A stretch of 37,604 nt of DNA from positions 1 to 37,604 of the forward strand of contig JAJDNP010000033.1 in assembly GCA_022340645.1 (NCBI GenBank), written 5' to 3'. Positions 1 through 7,185 of this stretch are shown here, piece after piece. The DNA comes from Gammaproteobacteria bacterium (lineage in GTDB: Bacteria > Pseudomonadota > Gammaproteobacteria > SZUA-229). The notes beneath the pieces were generated by a model. It ran no database searches, was not told the origin of the DNA, and saw only the letters and a list, made by a program, of their open reading frames with translations. Both the position numbers and the translations under genes were made by a program. Each line of letters opens with the position of its first letter. Positions within the stretch are counted from its first letter, which is position 1.

Positions 1-196
1 GTACGATTGCATTGGCTTCCGCATTACTTCGTGTAGCCAGGTCACCGTTCTCAATATTGAGCGTGATGGTCGGGTTTTTATAGGTGACCGGTGTATGTCC
101 TTCGGGACCCGCGAGTACCAGGGGGCCGCCGGCTGGCGAAAGCCTGCTGTAGACCAGCATGGCGAACAAAGCGGCTGTTTTCAGGGGGCAGTTCAT
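1..196 (-). CDS. Secreted protein, N-terminal part only (possibly matrixin-like)
   Basis: An open frame runs from an ATG at 196 to the window edge (65 codons, no stop). The first 30 or so residues look like a signal peptide: a short hydrophilic start, then a hydrophobic stretch ending near VLAGPEG. The following segment (TYKNPTITLNIENGDLATRSNAEAN) recalls the N-terminal region of secreted matrixin-type metalloproteases, but the HExxH motif would lie outside the window, so this is a guess. The gene starts 6 bp after the stop of the secreted-protein gene at 203-790 and is very likely co-transcribed with it. Confidence 0.5.
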   Translation of the reverse strand, partial: MNCPLKTAALFAMLVYSRLSPAGGPLVLAGPEGHTPVTYKNPTITLNIENGDLATRSNAEANAIV

Positions 197-202
197 GTCT
201 GC

Positions 203-790
203 TCAGGGAATATTGTATGCACGAACGGTGTTGATGAAGTCATCCAGCAGTGCATGTGCTGGTTTGTCCGTGGATACAGCGAGCGGTACCTGAACGCTAT
301 TATTCTGCGCAGTCTGATGCTCAAGCGGACGGCCAACGCTCACATATTCCTCGTCATTTATGGTTGAAACGGCAAAGCTTCCCTGCTGTAAGCCCAGCGG
401 GCTGCTAAAGCCGAGGCTGGATTTTTCTGGTAAAAAAACCACGTATTTTTTTTCGGGTTCAAATTCTGGAATACCATTGATCCGCAGTGTTGTGCCAGTG
501 GCTGCAAGATGACCGCCAAGCTGCTTGATTGTATGTGTGCTGCCGGCCAGGCCATTAATATGACCTTTAATCAGCTCAATAATTTTAAACTCGGTGTAGG
601 TGGCAATCTGCCCGCTTTGTTTATCTTTTTTTGTGCTGTTGCTGACCGCCTCGCCATAAAAAATTAGTGCTGACCGGGTAGAGAGCTGTTGCAGGTTGAG
701 TGGTAACAGGCTGGTTGCAGAGGCAGCCAGGGCGAACAGTACAGCCGGTACCATTAATAAGCTTGCAAAAGATTTTATATATTGATTCAT
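203..790 (-). CDS. Secreted protein of unknown function
   Basis: The product has 195 residues with a clear signal peptide (MNQYIKSFASLLMVPAVLFA, cleavage probably after ASA around residue 25). The mature part has the pattern 'ALIFYGEAVSN...ATYTEFKIIELIKGH...IKQLGGHL...PEFEPEKKYVVFLPE'. It resembles small exported proteins found next to matrixin-like proteases, in which a repeated 'V.G.V / T...F.V...LKG / PGG / F..GE..V.FL' pattern is seen; this is a family impression, not a search result. No catalytic motif is visible. It is the first gene of a two-gene unit with the partial gene at 1-196. There is no Shine-Dalgarno, but TATATA lies 7 nt before the ATG with TTGCTG 16 bp upstream, compatible with a leaderless transcript. 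Confidence 0.7.
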   Translation of the reverse strand: MNQYIKSFASLLMVPAVLFALAASATSLLPLNLQQLSTRSALIFYGEAVSNSTKKDKQSGQIATYTEFKIIELIKGHINGLAGSTHTIKQLGGHLAATGTTLRINGIPEFEPEKKYVVFLPEKSSLGFSSPLGLQQGSFAVSTINDEEYVSVGRPLEHQTAQNNSVQVPLAVSTDKPAHALLDDFINTVRAYNIP

Positions 791-880
791 GCGTTTTTAT
801 ATATAGAAAAGCAGGAGGACAGCAAGTTCCCTATGGCAGGATTAAGCGTTTAATGTTCCACTATTTAAGTGTATACCAGA

Positions 881-1426
881 TTATTCACAATGCTCGGCAA
901 CAGCTAACATCCCGGCATCCAGCAGCTCCTGCGTAAAGCCAAATTTACGTGGATCGTTTAAACGCTGCGTATAAATAATGCCATCAAGATGGTCACATTC
1001 ATGCTGTACCACGCGCGCATGAAAGCCTTCCGCCGTTACATCAAGGCGGTTGCCCGCGGCATCATAACCGGTATAGCGGATATGCGAGAAACGTGAAACC
1101 TCACCGCGCATACCGGGAACGCTTAAACAACCTTCCCAGCCGCTCTCTTTTTTATCATCCAGCGGTGAGATTTCCGGATTAATTAATACCGTCATGGGAA
1201 CGGCCGCCATCCCTGGGTAACGAGGATTTTTATCAAATCCGAAAATGACCACACGCAAGCCAATACCAATTTGCGGCGCCGCCAGTCCAGCACCATCCTC
1301 CGCTTGCATGGTGTCAAACATGTCTGTAATCAGGTTATCCAGTTCAGTAGTATTGAATTCGGTAATTTCAGTGCACACCTCCAGTAATCTGGGGTCGCCA
1401 AGCCGTAGTACGGGCCGTATTGCCAT
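881..1426 (-). CDS. def: Peptide deformylase
   Basis: Def removes the N-formyl group from the initiator methionine of nascent proteins, using a bound Fe(II) or other divalent metal in the cytoplasm. All three signature motifs are present in its 181 residues: GAGLAAPQIG (45-54), EGCLS (98-102) and HECDH (142-146). The metal ligands are therefore C100, H142 and H146, and the catalytic residue is E143. Length is slightly above the usual 165-175. The typical def-fmt pairing is absent here: the neighbours are a secreted-protein gene downstream and a divergent antitoxin-like gene. This may therefore be a second, stand-alone deformylase, though the rest of the genome is not visible. Confidence 0.95.
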   Translation of the reverse strand: MAIRPVLRLGDPRLLEVCTEITEFNTTELDNLITDMFDTMQAEDGAGLAAPQIGIGLRVVIFGFDKNPRYPGMAAVPMTVLINPEISPLDDKKESGWEGCLSVPGMRGEVSRFSHIRYTGYDAAGNRLDVTAEGFHARVVQHECDHLDGIIYTQRLNDPRKFGFTQELLDAGMLAVAEHCE

Positions 1427-1514
1427 GAATTTTCCTGTGGTTATTGTAAAGAGTTAAGTATGTTAATATTAAGACTGATTTTAACTTTTTGTATCTCCAG
1501 ATATCGAAAAAATC

Positions 1515-1922
1515 ATGAATGCTACCATTACTACCGAACAAAAACTGTTACATACCCAGAAAGTGATGAATGCGCTCGATGAATGGGGATTAAATGGCGA
1601 GCAAATTCTCCTGATACTGGATTTTCCCAAAACAGAGCGCAGCCGTCACCTGGCTAAATACCGCAAGGATACGCCATTTCCAGATGATGAAAATGTGGCC
1701 TGTCGCGTAAAGATTCTGCTTGGTATCATTGATGCCTTACGCACCACTTATCCAAGAAATTTGAGGATGGGTGCCCGCTGGATGGCGCAACCCCATGTGC
1801 GATTAAAGAACCGTCCCCCTTTACAGGCGATGCTGGAAGACGGCGAAGATGGTGTTATCGCAGTTTTATCAGAACTCGATTGCGCCTACGCCTGGGAATT
1901 AAGCGGTTCAAAAATTAACTAA
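1515..1922 (+). CDS. MbcA/ParS/Xre antitoxin-like protein (DUF2384), orphan
   Basis: This 135-residue protein has the two-part layout of Xre/MbcA/ParS-type antitoxins. Residues 1-75 are helical and HTH-like (around LNGEQILLILDFPKTERSRHLAKYR). The C-terminal segment (about 86-130) has the W...P..RL..RPPLQAML.DGEDGV..VL.EL pattern of the toxin-binding DUF2384 domain. Such proteins normally neutralise an adjacent RES-domain NAD+-degrading toxin. No RES gene lies beside it: the neighbours are def (divergent) and a 107-residue protein (convergent). It could be an orphan antitoxin, a domesticated regulator, or a partner of a distant toxin. The assignment rests on pattern recognition. Confidence 0.65.
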   Translation: MNATITTEQKLLHTQKVMNALDEWGLNGEQILLILDFPKTERSRHLAKYRKDTPFPDDENVACRVKILLGIIDALRTTYPRNLRMGARWMAQPHVRLKNRPPLQAMLEDGEDGVIAVLSELDCAYAWELSGSKIN

Positions 1923-1942
1923 AAGCAATAGATTGTAAATTA

Positions 1943-2266
1943 TTACCCTGAAATTTTTATATTGCCAAACGGATTATGGCTTTGAATATTGACCACGATG
2001 GTTTCTTCCAGTGGCAGTTCATTGGCTGCAATATGCGGCTGTAACTGCTGGCAAACCTGCAGGATTGTCAGCATGCCCTGGCGGTTGGTATCAGACTCAT
2101 CCAGTTGATGAATCTGGTTGATCAGGGTATTGATAAATTCCTGAAAGCTTTCAGCCTGTTGCTGCAAGTTTAAAACCCTGAATTCAGCTTTAAAGCTCAG
2201 GTGCAGTTCGCGACCGCCAGTATCATTGTCTAAAACACCAATATTTAATGGGCCGGTGATTTCCAT
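1943..2266 (-). CDS. Small hypothetical protein paired with DjlA-like gene
   Basis: I do not recognise this 107-residue, acidic, glutamine-rich cytoplasmic protein. It has no signal peptide, transmembrane segment or cysteine cluster apart from a single Cys. The central segment (about 35-70, FQEFINTLINQIHQLDESD) is helical and may self-associate. The gene begins 2 bp after the stop of the DjlA-like gene, so the two almost certainly share one mRNA. A role alongside the J-protein is inferred from position only. Confidence 0.6.
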   Translation of the reverse strand: MEITGPLNIGVLDNDTGGRELHLSFKAEFRVLNLQQQAESFQEFINTLINQIHQLDESDTNRQGMLTILQVCQQLQPHIAANELPLEETIVVNIQSHNPFGNIKISG

Positions 2267-2268
2267 TG

Positions 2269-3045
2269 TTAACCTATATGTTTTTTTATTAAATCGTAAG
2301 CTTTTCTGATTTCCTGTGTTTTTTCTGTCGCCAGCGCAATCATCTCATCGGGTAACCCTTTTGCAACAAGTTTGTCGGGATGATGCTGGCCCATTAGGCG
2401 GCGATAGGCTTTTTTAATTTCAGTCTCGCTGCTGTTTTTATTAACACCAAGAATTTTATATGCCTGGTCCAGTGTTAATCTATCACTGGCACTGGCCTGG
2501 GCACCGTTTTCAATATTGAACAGGTGATCAATATGGCTGCGTGAGAACCCCAGTATTTCTCCGATAGTATAAAGGATGCGTTTTTCACTTGCATCGACTT
2601 TGCCGTCTGCCAGCGCCGTAGCAATCTGGATTTCGACAAACATCTGAATCAGATTGCGCCGGCGATGACATTCTTTCTTGAACTGGTGTAAGACATCTAC
2701 TAATGGAAAATCAGCGGTTTTACCCTGGTCAAAAAATCGGATGGCAGCTTTGCGCTGCTCGGCAGATAGCTGCATCTGCGCCATGATATGTTTGGCAGTA
2801 GAGATTTCCTGTTCACTGACATGGCCATCCGCCTTGGCAATGTGACCCATAACAGAGAAGGTGGTAGTAAAAAAAGCTGCCTGCACACGTTCCTGGTCTC
2901 CCATGTAGGCATGGCTGCCTATCTGGTCGCCCATCTTGATGCCGCGGTCCAGGTTGCCGCCTAGCGCAGCACCAATGATGGCACCTAATGGACCACCAAA
3001 AACATAGCCTAAAGTGCCGCCGATGAATGTCCCCCACCAGGCCAT
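2269..3045 (-). CDS. djlA: DjlA-like membrane-anchored J-domain co-chaperone
   Basis: J-proteins stimulate the ATPase of DnaK-type Hsp70s. The 258-residue product has the DjlA order. There is an N-terminal membrane anchor (residues 3-31) rich in spaced glycines, GTLGYVFGGPLGAIIGAALGG, a glycine-zipper type. A TerB-like helical domain follows (about 55-170, containing AKADGHVSEQEI and ALADGKVDASEKR). The C-terminal J domain (about 192-258) has the essential HPD tripeptide at 222-224. Length fits E. coli DjlA (271). The translation start sits directly before the anchor. It is followed 2 bp later by a small unknown gene in the same direction. Classic DjlA regulates capsule and stress systems; whether this one does is unknown. 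Confidence 0.8.
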   Translation of the reverse strand: MAWWGTFIGGTLGYVFGGPLGAIIGAALGGNLDRGIKMGDQIGSHAYMGDQERVQAAFFTTTFSVMGHIAKADGHVSEQEISTAKHIMAQMQLSAEQRKAAIRFFDQGKTADFPLVDVLHQFKKECHRRRNLIQMFVEIQIATALADGKVDASEKRILYTIGEILGFSRSHIDHLFNIENGAQASASDRLTLDQAYKILGVNKNSSETEIKKAYRRLMGQHHPDKLVAKGLPDEMIALATEKTQEIRKAYDLIKKHIG

Positions 3046-3099
3046 TGTTGTATCCTCAATTAATATTATGTTGTGATTTTATCATTTAAAAACTTATTA

Positions 3100-3192
3100 A
3101 CCACAGAGGCACAGAGTGCACAGAGAAAAAGCCTTTATTTTGTTTGTAGCGCCGCCGGCGCGGCTAACTGGAAAACTCTGTGTCTCTGTGGT
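3100..3192. repeat. CACAGAG-type inverted repeat element
   Basis: The left arm ACCACAGAGGCACAGAG (3100-3116) and the right arm CTCTGTGTCTCTGTGGT (3176-3192) are complementary at 16 of 17 positions. The left arm continues with a third CACAGAG copy (3119-3125). Between the arms is a second GC-rich palindromic stretch (GCGCCGCCGGCGC, near 3150). It sits between the djlA-like gene and the LON-domain gene. CACAGAG repeats of this kind are common between genes in many proteobacteria; their function is not known. Confidence 0.75.
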
Positions 3193-3208
3193 GAATAGCT
3201 TTTAATCT

Positions 3209-3790
3209 TTATGTTTGCAAGGCATCGATATGTAAGGCAAGTAGATCGAGCATTTGTTCAGTGGTTTCGGTTTCCAGTAACTGCTGTTTCTGTAAATTAC
3301 CAATTGGGAGCAATTCGCTGAGACGGTAACAAATGTCAGCGGCGTTTTTAAAATTAATCCTGTCTTTATACTGCTGTGCGAATGGATGATTTAACAGCTG
3401 TTTTAAAGTATCGGCGAGGGACTCAAATGCTATGGGCAGGGCTGGCTTATCGTCCAGCGGGGTGGCAAAAGGTATTGCTTCTGCGAGCAATAGACCATCA
3501 TCTCTAACCGTGCTGTTTGACAGCCGTGCCCGGTGTTTTGCCTGTATGCTGATGCCAAGCAGCCCACCAGCTAATGACTCCCAGTCGATAATTTCTACAT
3601 AGCACCCTGTGCAATAGATTTGCGGTGCCTCACCAACTTCATTGCCCTCGCTGATTAATACGATGACAAAGCCTGTTTGCTGTTTCAAACAATCTTTAAT
3701 TAAGCTTAAATAGCGCTGTTCAAAAATCTTCAACGGCAGTATGCTGCCTGGAAATACGACGGTATTTAACGGAAATAATGCCTGTTTCAT
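3209..3790 (-). CDS. LON substrate-binding-domain protein
   Basis: The 193-residue protein corresponds to the N-terminal substrate-binding domain of Lon protease, without the AAA+ or peptidase parts. The family hallmark at the start, LFPLNTVVFPGSILPLKIFEQRYL (5-28), is intact, and LLGISIQAKHRARL follows near 77-90. Free-standing versions of about 190-200 residues are widespread in Gammaproteobacteria and poorly characterised; a role in substrate recognition or quality control is inferred. It is divergent from the Irr-like regulator gene across 190 bp. No Shine-Dalgarno is evident before its ATG. Confidence 0.85.
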   Translation of the reverse strand: MKQALFPLNTVVFPGSILPLKIFEQRYLSLIKDCLKQQTGFVIVLISEGNEVGEAPQIYCTGCYVEIIDWESLAGGLLGISIQAKHRARLSNSTVRDDGLLLAEAIPFATPLDDKPALPIAFESLADTLKQLLNHPFAQQYKDRINFKNAADICYRLSELLPIGNLQKQQLLETETTEQMLDLLALHIDALQT

Positions 3791-3968
3791 GGTAATATAC
3801 TGTTTTATACTATTTTATTAATGTTACCTGTATATTTCATAAAAATGTAGAAATATGATGGTGATTGCACCACAACAGTTCACTATTACTAATAGAGTTA
3901 TTTTTATGGAGAAAAAACCGCGTAATACCTGACTGATTTGCTGGTATTTTATTTTCAGGCAACTTGGC

Positions 3969-3974
3969 TATAAT
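3969..3974 (+). promoter_or_regulatory. -10 box of the Irr-like gene (possible leaderless transcript)
   Basis: A perfect TATAAT ends only 6 nt before the ATG at 3981. A normal start site about 7 nt downstream would fall on or next to the ATG, and no Shine-Dalgarno is present. The -35 region is poor (ATTTTA at 17 bp). Confidence 0.5.
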
Positions 3975-3980
3975 ATTTCC

Positions 3981-4409
3981 ATGAAAACATTAAATTTTAC
4001 TTTTCCGCTTCATCGTAACGAAGTTGTCGCGATGTTGCAGCAATACAAAATTTCTCCCACCCGCCAGCGTGTTGAAATTGCGGAATTTCTGTTTCAGCGC
4101 CCACAGCATTTGTCTGCGGAAAAAATTCTTGAAGGAGTTATTAATGAAGGCAAAAGAGTCTCGAGGGCAACGGTTTACAACACCATGGGATTGTTTGCTC
4201 AAAAAGGCGTCGTGCGAGAAGTGCTGATTGATAGAGAGCGAGTCTTTTATGACTCCAACCCGCAAGCCCATCAGCATTTGTATAATGTTGACACTGGTGA
4301 ATTATCAGATGTTTATGACGTTAACGTTGGAATAACATCTGAGCCGCAGCTTCCACAAGGGTTAAGAATTATAGATACAGATATCGTTTACAAAGTGACA
4401 TCAAAATAA
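3981..4409 (+). CDS. Fur-family regulator, Irr-like
   Basis: The 142-residue protein has a Fur-family winged-helix domain: SPTRQRVEIAEFLF at 25-38 and the recognition-helix motif ATVYNT at 63-68. It contains no cysteine, so the structural CxxC zinc sites of Fur, Zur and PerR are missing. In place of the HHHDH motif it has DSNPQAHQHLYN (91-102), and it ends LPQGLRI..TDIVYKV. Both features match the rhizobial iron-response regulator Irr (SNHHHFF..., LPEPPEGMEI...DVIV). It probably senses iron or heme, or peroxide, and represses genes. The following convergent cluster (DUF3501, Fe-S protein, rubrerythrin) is the likely target, because the rubrerythrin promoter carries an Irr-box-like palindrome. 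Confidence 0.85.
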   Translation: MKTLNFTFPLHRNEVVAMLQQYKISPTRQRVEIAEFLFQRPQHLSAEKILEGVINEGKRVSRATVYNTMGLFAQKGVVREVLIDRERVFYDSNPQAHQHLYNVDTGELSDVYDVNVGITSEPQLPQGLRIIDTDIVYKVTSK

Positions 4410-4435
4410 CTTTGTAAAAACAAAACCTTATAGAG

Positions 4436-4466
4436 GCCCGCCATACCTTGTATGTGCGGGCTTTTT
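4436..4466 (+). terminator. Rho-independent terminator after the Irr-like gene
   Basis: GCCCGC pairs with GCGGGC, then after a one-base bulge CATAC pairs with GTATG around a 3-nt loop, followed by TTTTT. It lies between the convergent ends of the regulator gene and the DUF3501 gene. Confidence 0.85.
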
Positions 4467-4471
4467 GCTGG

Positions 4472-5056
4472 TTAAGTTAGGTCTGCCGCCAGCGAATCGC
4501 GAAGCCTGGCGGGTATCGGGCTGATAACCTGCTGATAGTTTTCATGTTCTACGCCCGCTGAAATGTTTACACCGGATTTTACTGCCGCTGTCATATCGCT
4601 GCTGAGTTCAAAGCGCAGGAAGTGAACGGCTGAGGTTTTTTCAGCATTGTCCCGTTCCAGGTCTTCGTCGGCAATCGCATAAACTTTTTCAAATCCTTCA
4701 ACCTGCATCCAGATTAAATCTTCAATACCGATTAAACGCTGCAACTGCCGTTTGCGTTCTTCAGCGTCAGCATACTGAATCATCATGGTTGCTTTCCAGT
4801 TTGAACCATCAGGAATCAGCGGGTTATAGGCTTCGAGCTCTTCTTCTATCGCCTGCGCCTCGAAGATTTTTTCTGCTTTCAGCATTTCCTGAATCTGGTA
4901 TTGAATGATGAGCTTATCTTCAAACATCAGCAAAAGATGCTCGCCCAGTTCGAGGCGGCGATTTTCTTTATGGGCAATCACCTTTTTGCGGTATTCGGCG
5001 CGCATTTCTGAATACTCTTCCAGGCTGTAGAGGTCTTTACGTGTTAATTTGGCCAT
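4472..5056 (-). CDS. DUF3501-family protein
   Basis: The 194-residue protein matches DUF3501: MAKLTRKDLYSLEEYSEMRAEYR at the start, then LELGEHLLLMFED, and a conserved EEELEAYNPLIPDGSNWKAT segment around residues 71-90. It is mostly helical, charged and cytoplasmic, with no cysteines and no membrane segment. The function is unknown. Genes of this family are regularly found beside a rubrerythrin and a GlpC-like Fe-S protein, and that arrangement is seen here: it is the last gene of rubrerythrin - Fe-S protein - DUF3501, 53 bp after the Fe-S gene. A role in peroxide or iron handling is inferred from this context. Confidence 0.8.
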   Translation of the reverse strand: MAKLTRKDLYSLEEYSEMRAEYRKKVIAHKENRRLELGEHLLLMFEDKLIIQYQIQEMLKAEKIFEAQAIEEELEAYNPLIPDGSNWKATMMIQYADAEERKRQLQRLIGIEDLIWMQVEGFEKVYAIADEDLERDNAEKTSAVHFLRFELSSDMTAAVKSGVNISAGVEHENYQQVISPIPARLRDSLAADLT

Positions 5057-5109
5057 AGTGCTTGTGCCTGCTAATAATATATGGATAACAGTTTCTAACG
5101 TTGTTCGGT

Positions 5110-6444
5110 TTAAATACCATAGGCTTTGCGCAGCAATGAAACAGGATGTAACGGTTTGGAGCCGTCAGCCAGTCCCGCTTCAATATGATGGCCGGCCATG
5201 GCACAGTCGCTGGTATAAAAGTCAGCACCATTCTGTTTCACCTTGTTAACCACGGGTTTGCATATTTTCATTGCCGTGTCATGAAACTCGCTTTTGAACG
5301 TATAGGTACCATCATGGCCGGAGCAGCGTTCAATCGGTAAAATCTCGGTGCCGGGAATGAGCGCCAGGATATCTCGCGTTTTCATGCCGATACGCTGCAC
5401 TCGCTGATGGCAGGCAACATGGTAGGATATTTTACCCAGCGGGTTTTTGAACTCGGTATTCAGTTTGCCTGCCGTTTTACGCAGCATGAGATATTCAAAT
5501 GGATCAAATATCGCCTGTTGAACTTTGATGACATCGGCATCACCTGGAAACATCAGCGGCAGCTCCTGTTTGAACATTAAGCAGCAGGATGGCACCGGTG
5601 CTACGATATCCAGGCCTTCATCAACCAGCCTGGCGAGTATTTTTATATTGTTATCTTTGGCTTTGGTCACCGCATCAAGGTCGCCAAGCTCAAGCTTGGG
5701 CATACCACAGCATTGCGCGTTTTTTACTACCTCTACCTGCAGGCCGTTGTGCTCGAATACCTTGATCAGGTCTTCACCAATTTGCGGTTCATTGTAATTG
5801 CCGTAACAGGTAGCAAATAACGCGACCCTGCCGGTGGTGTTTTCGGTTGCTTCGACATCGGCTTTGCCAGGCACACGTTTTTTATCCCGCTTGAGCAGCG
5901 TGTTTGAATCGTATTTTGGCAATAATGATTGTGGATGGATGCTAAGCGTTTTATCCAGCAGCTTGCGGGCTGCAGCGTTGCTGTTAACAGTATTTACGGT
6001 CTGTGTTATTAACGGAATACTTGCAAATTTCCCCAAAGCATCGGTTGAGGTGATGAGTTTATCGCGAGTTTTGACATCGCCTTTTTTGAATTTGACTGCT
6101 TTGGCCCGCAACATCAGATGAGGGAAGTCGACGTTCCACTCATGCGGCGGTACATAAGGACATTTGGTGAGATAACACAGGTCGCAGAGAAAACAATGAT
6201 CAATTACCCGCCAGTAATCTTCTTTTGCAACACCATCAACTTCAAAGGTATCGGACTCATCAACCAGGTCGAATAAGGTTGGAAAAGAGCCGCACAGACT
6301 GATACAGCGCCGGCAGCCGTGGCAGATATCGAATACACGTTCGAGTTCGCCAAAAAGTTTTTCTTCGTCCCAGAACTCGGCGGTGTCCTGCCCCAGCGGG
6401 TGCCGTGTGGGCGCTTCTAAACTACCTTCTCTGTTATGTGCCAT
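5110..6444 (-). CDS. GlpC/HdrD-like Fe-S oxidoreductase subunit
   Basis: The 444-residue protein begins with two 4Fe-4S cluster motifs, [11 protein letters not shown] (C41, C44, C47, C51) and [13 protein letters not shown] (C84, C87, C90, C95). It then has two cysteine-rich CCG-type domains, visible as [35 protein letters not shown] and [10 protein letters not shown]. This is the layout of GlpC and the heterodisulfide-reductase-related subunits, which pass electrons between a flavoprotein or quinone and an acceptor. No transmembrane segment is evident. It lies between rubrerythrin and DUF3501, and electron delivery to rubrerythrin is a reasonable inference. A hairpin separates it from the rubrerythrin gene and may reduce read-through. 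Confidence 0.85.
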   Translation of the reverse strand: MAHNREGSLEAPTRHPLGQDTAEFWDEEKLFGELERVFDICHGCRRCISLCGSFPTLFDLVDESDTFEVDGVAKEDYWRVIDHCFLCDLCYLTKCPYVPPHEWNVDFPHLMLRAKAVKFKKGDVKTRDKLITSTDALGKFASIPLITQTVNTVNSNAAARKLLDKTLSIHPQSLLPKYDSNTLLKRDKKRVPGKADVEATENTTGRVALFATCYGNYNEPQIGEDLIKVFEHNGLQVEVVKNAQCCGMPKLELGDLDAVTKAKDNNIKILARLVDEGLDIVAPVPSCCLMFKQELPLMFPGDADVIKVQQAIFDPFEYLMLRKTAGKLNTEFKNPLGKISYHVACHQRVQRIGMKTRDILALIPGTEILPIERCSGHDGTYTFKSEFHDTAMKICKPVVNKVKQNGADFYTSDCAMAGHHIEAGLADGSKPLHPVSLLRKAYGI

Positions 6445-6471
6445 GGTGATACTCCGAAAAGTCGATTACAT

Positions 6472-6519
6472 AAAAAAGGCCAGCCCCATAACTAGCCGTT
6501 TTGGGGACTGGCCTTTTTT
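6472..6519 (-). terminator. Intercistronic terminator/attenuator after rubrerythrin
   Basis: Read on the minus strand, GGCCAG-T-CCCC pairs with GGGG-CTGGCC (one bulged T, 15-nt loop), followed by TTTTTT. It sits between the rubrerythrin stop (6535) and the Fe-S gene start (6444). It probably ends most rubrerythrin transcripts and lets a fraction continue. Confidence 0.8.
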
Positions 6520-6534
6520 GATCTGCAGCGTTGT

Positions 6535-6951
6535 TTACTCCATATTGTCCAGTGCTTTCTGGAAACGATTGGCGTGTGAACGCTCGGCTTTAGCCAGGGT
6601 TTCAAACCAGTCGGCGATTTCATCAAAACCTTCATCGCGAGCTGTTTTGGCCATGCCGGGATACATATCTGTGTATTCGTGTGTTTCGCCTGCAATGGCT
6701 GATTTCAGGTTGTTTGAAGTGCCGCCTATGGGTAAGCCTGTTGCCGGATCGCCGGTTTCTTCGAGATACTCAAGGTGTCCATGTGCATGACCGGTTTCAC
6801 CTTCAGCGGTTGAACGAAACACGGCAGAAATATCGTTATAACCTTCTACATCAGCTTTTGCAGCGAAGTAAAGGTAGCGACGGTTTGCCTGTGATTCGCC
6901 GGCAAAGGCGTCTTTCAGGTTTTGTTCTGTTTTACTGTCTTTTAAAGCCAT
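6535..6951 (-). CDS. Rubrerythrin (no rubredoxin domain)
   Basis: This 138-residue four-helix diiron protein shows the ferritin-like ligand pattern: E19, E52-T-G-H55, E89 and E123-R-S-H126. Classic rubrerythrin (about 190 residues) has a C-terminal rubredoxin domain; here the protein ends after the fourth helix, so electrons must come from another protein. Rubrerythrins reduce hydrogen peroxide in the cytoplasm. The start has a good ribosome binding site (AGGAG, 8 nt before ATG). Transcription is from TTGACA-17-TAGACT, overlapped by a palindromic operator. It is the first gene of the rubrerythrin - Fe-S protein - DUF3501 set and faces the divergent flavoprotein gene at 7186. Confidence 0.92.
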   Translation of the reverse strand: MALKDSKTEQNLKDAFAGESQANRRYLYFAAKADVEGYNDISAVFRSTAEGETGHAHGHLEYLEETGDPATGLPIGGTSNNLKSAIAGETHEYTDMYPGMAKTARDEGFDEIADWFETLAKAERSHANRFQKALDNME

Positions 6952-7011
6952 CTTAATGTCTCCTGTTTTATGTTAGTCTAAAAAAGGTGGGCAAAGTCTA
7001 CACCAATTTTT

Positions 7012-7049
7012 ATTAGAATCAGTCTAATTTTATGCGAAGGTAATGTCAA
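7012..7049 (-). promoter_or_regulatory. Rubrerythrin promoter with Irr-box-like operator
   Basis: On the minus strand the -35 box TTGACA (7044-7049) is 17 bp from a -10 box TAGACT (7021-7026). The inverted repeat ATTAGA-N5-TCTAAT (7012-7028) covers the whole -10 box. Its core TTAGAATCAGTCTAA differs little from the rhizobial iron control element (TTAGAA-N3-TTCTAA type). A further partial copy (TTAGTCTAA) lies near 6973. The architecture is that of repression by a Fur-family protein, and the Irr-like gene at 3981 is the obvious candidate. Confidence 0.7.
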
Positions 7050-7113
7050 GTTGATTTTTTGCCGCTTGCTGTTGGGATTATTCTGAATATTACCTGAGTC
7101 ATTTACAGGTGTT

Positions 7114-7126
7114 TTACTTGAAGTAA
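7114..7126. promoter_or_regulatory. 6-1-6 palindrome upstream of the flavoprotein gene
   Basis: TTACTT-G-AAGTAA is an exact 6-1-6 inverted repeat, 60 bp before the ATG at 7186. Fur-family and other dimeric repressors bind sites of this geometry, but its sequence differs from the operator at 7012, so a second regulator is possible. Confidence 0.35.
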
Positions 7127-7185
7127 TATCATATCATGCAGTTTTTCAATTGTGTTATTACTAATTTGAATTTTGAGGGAGTCTT

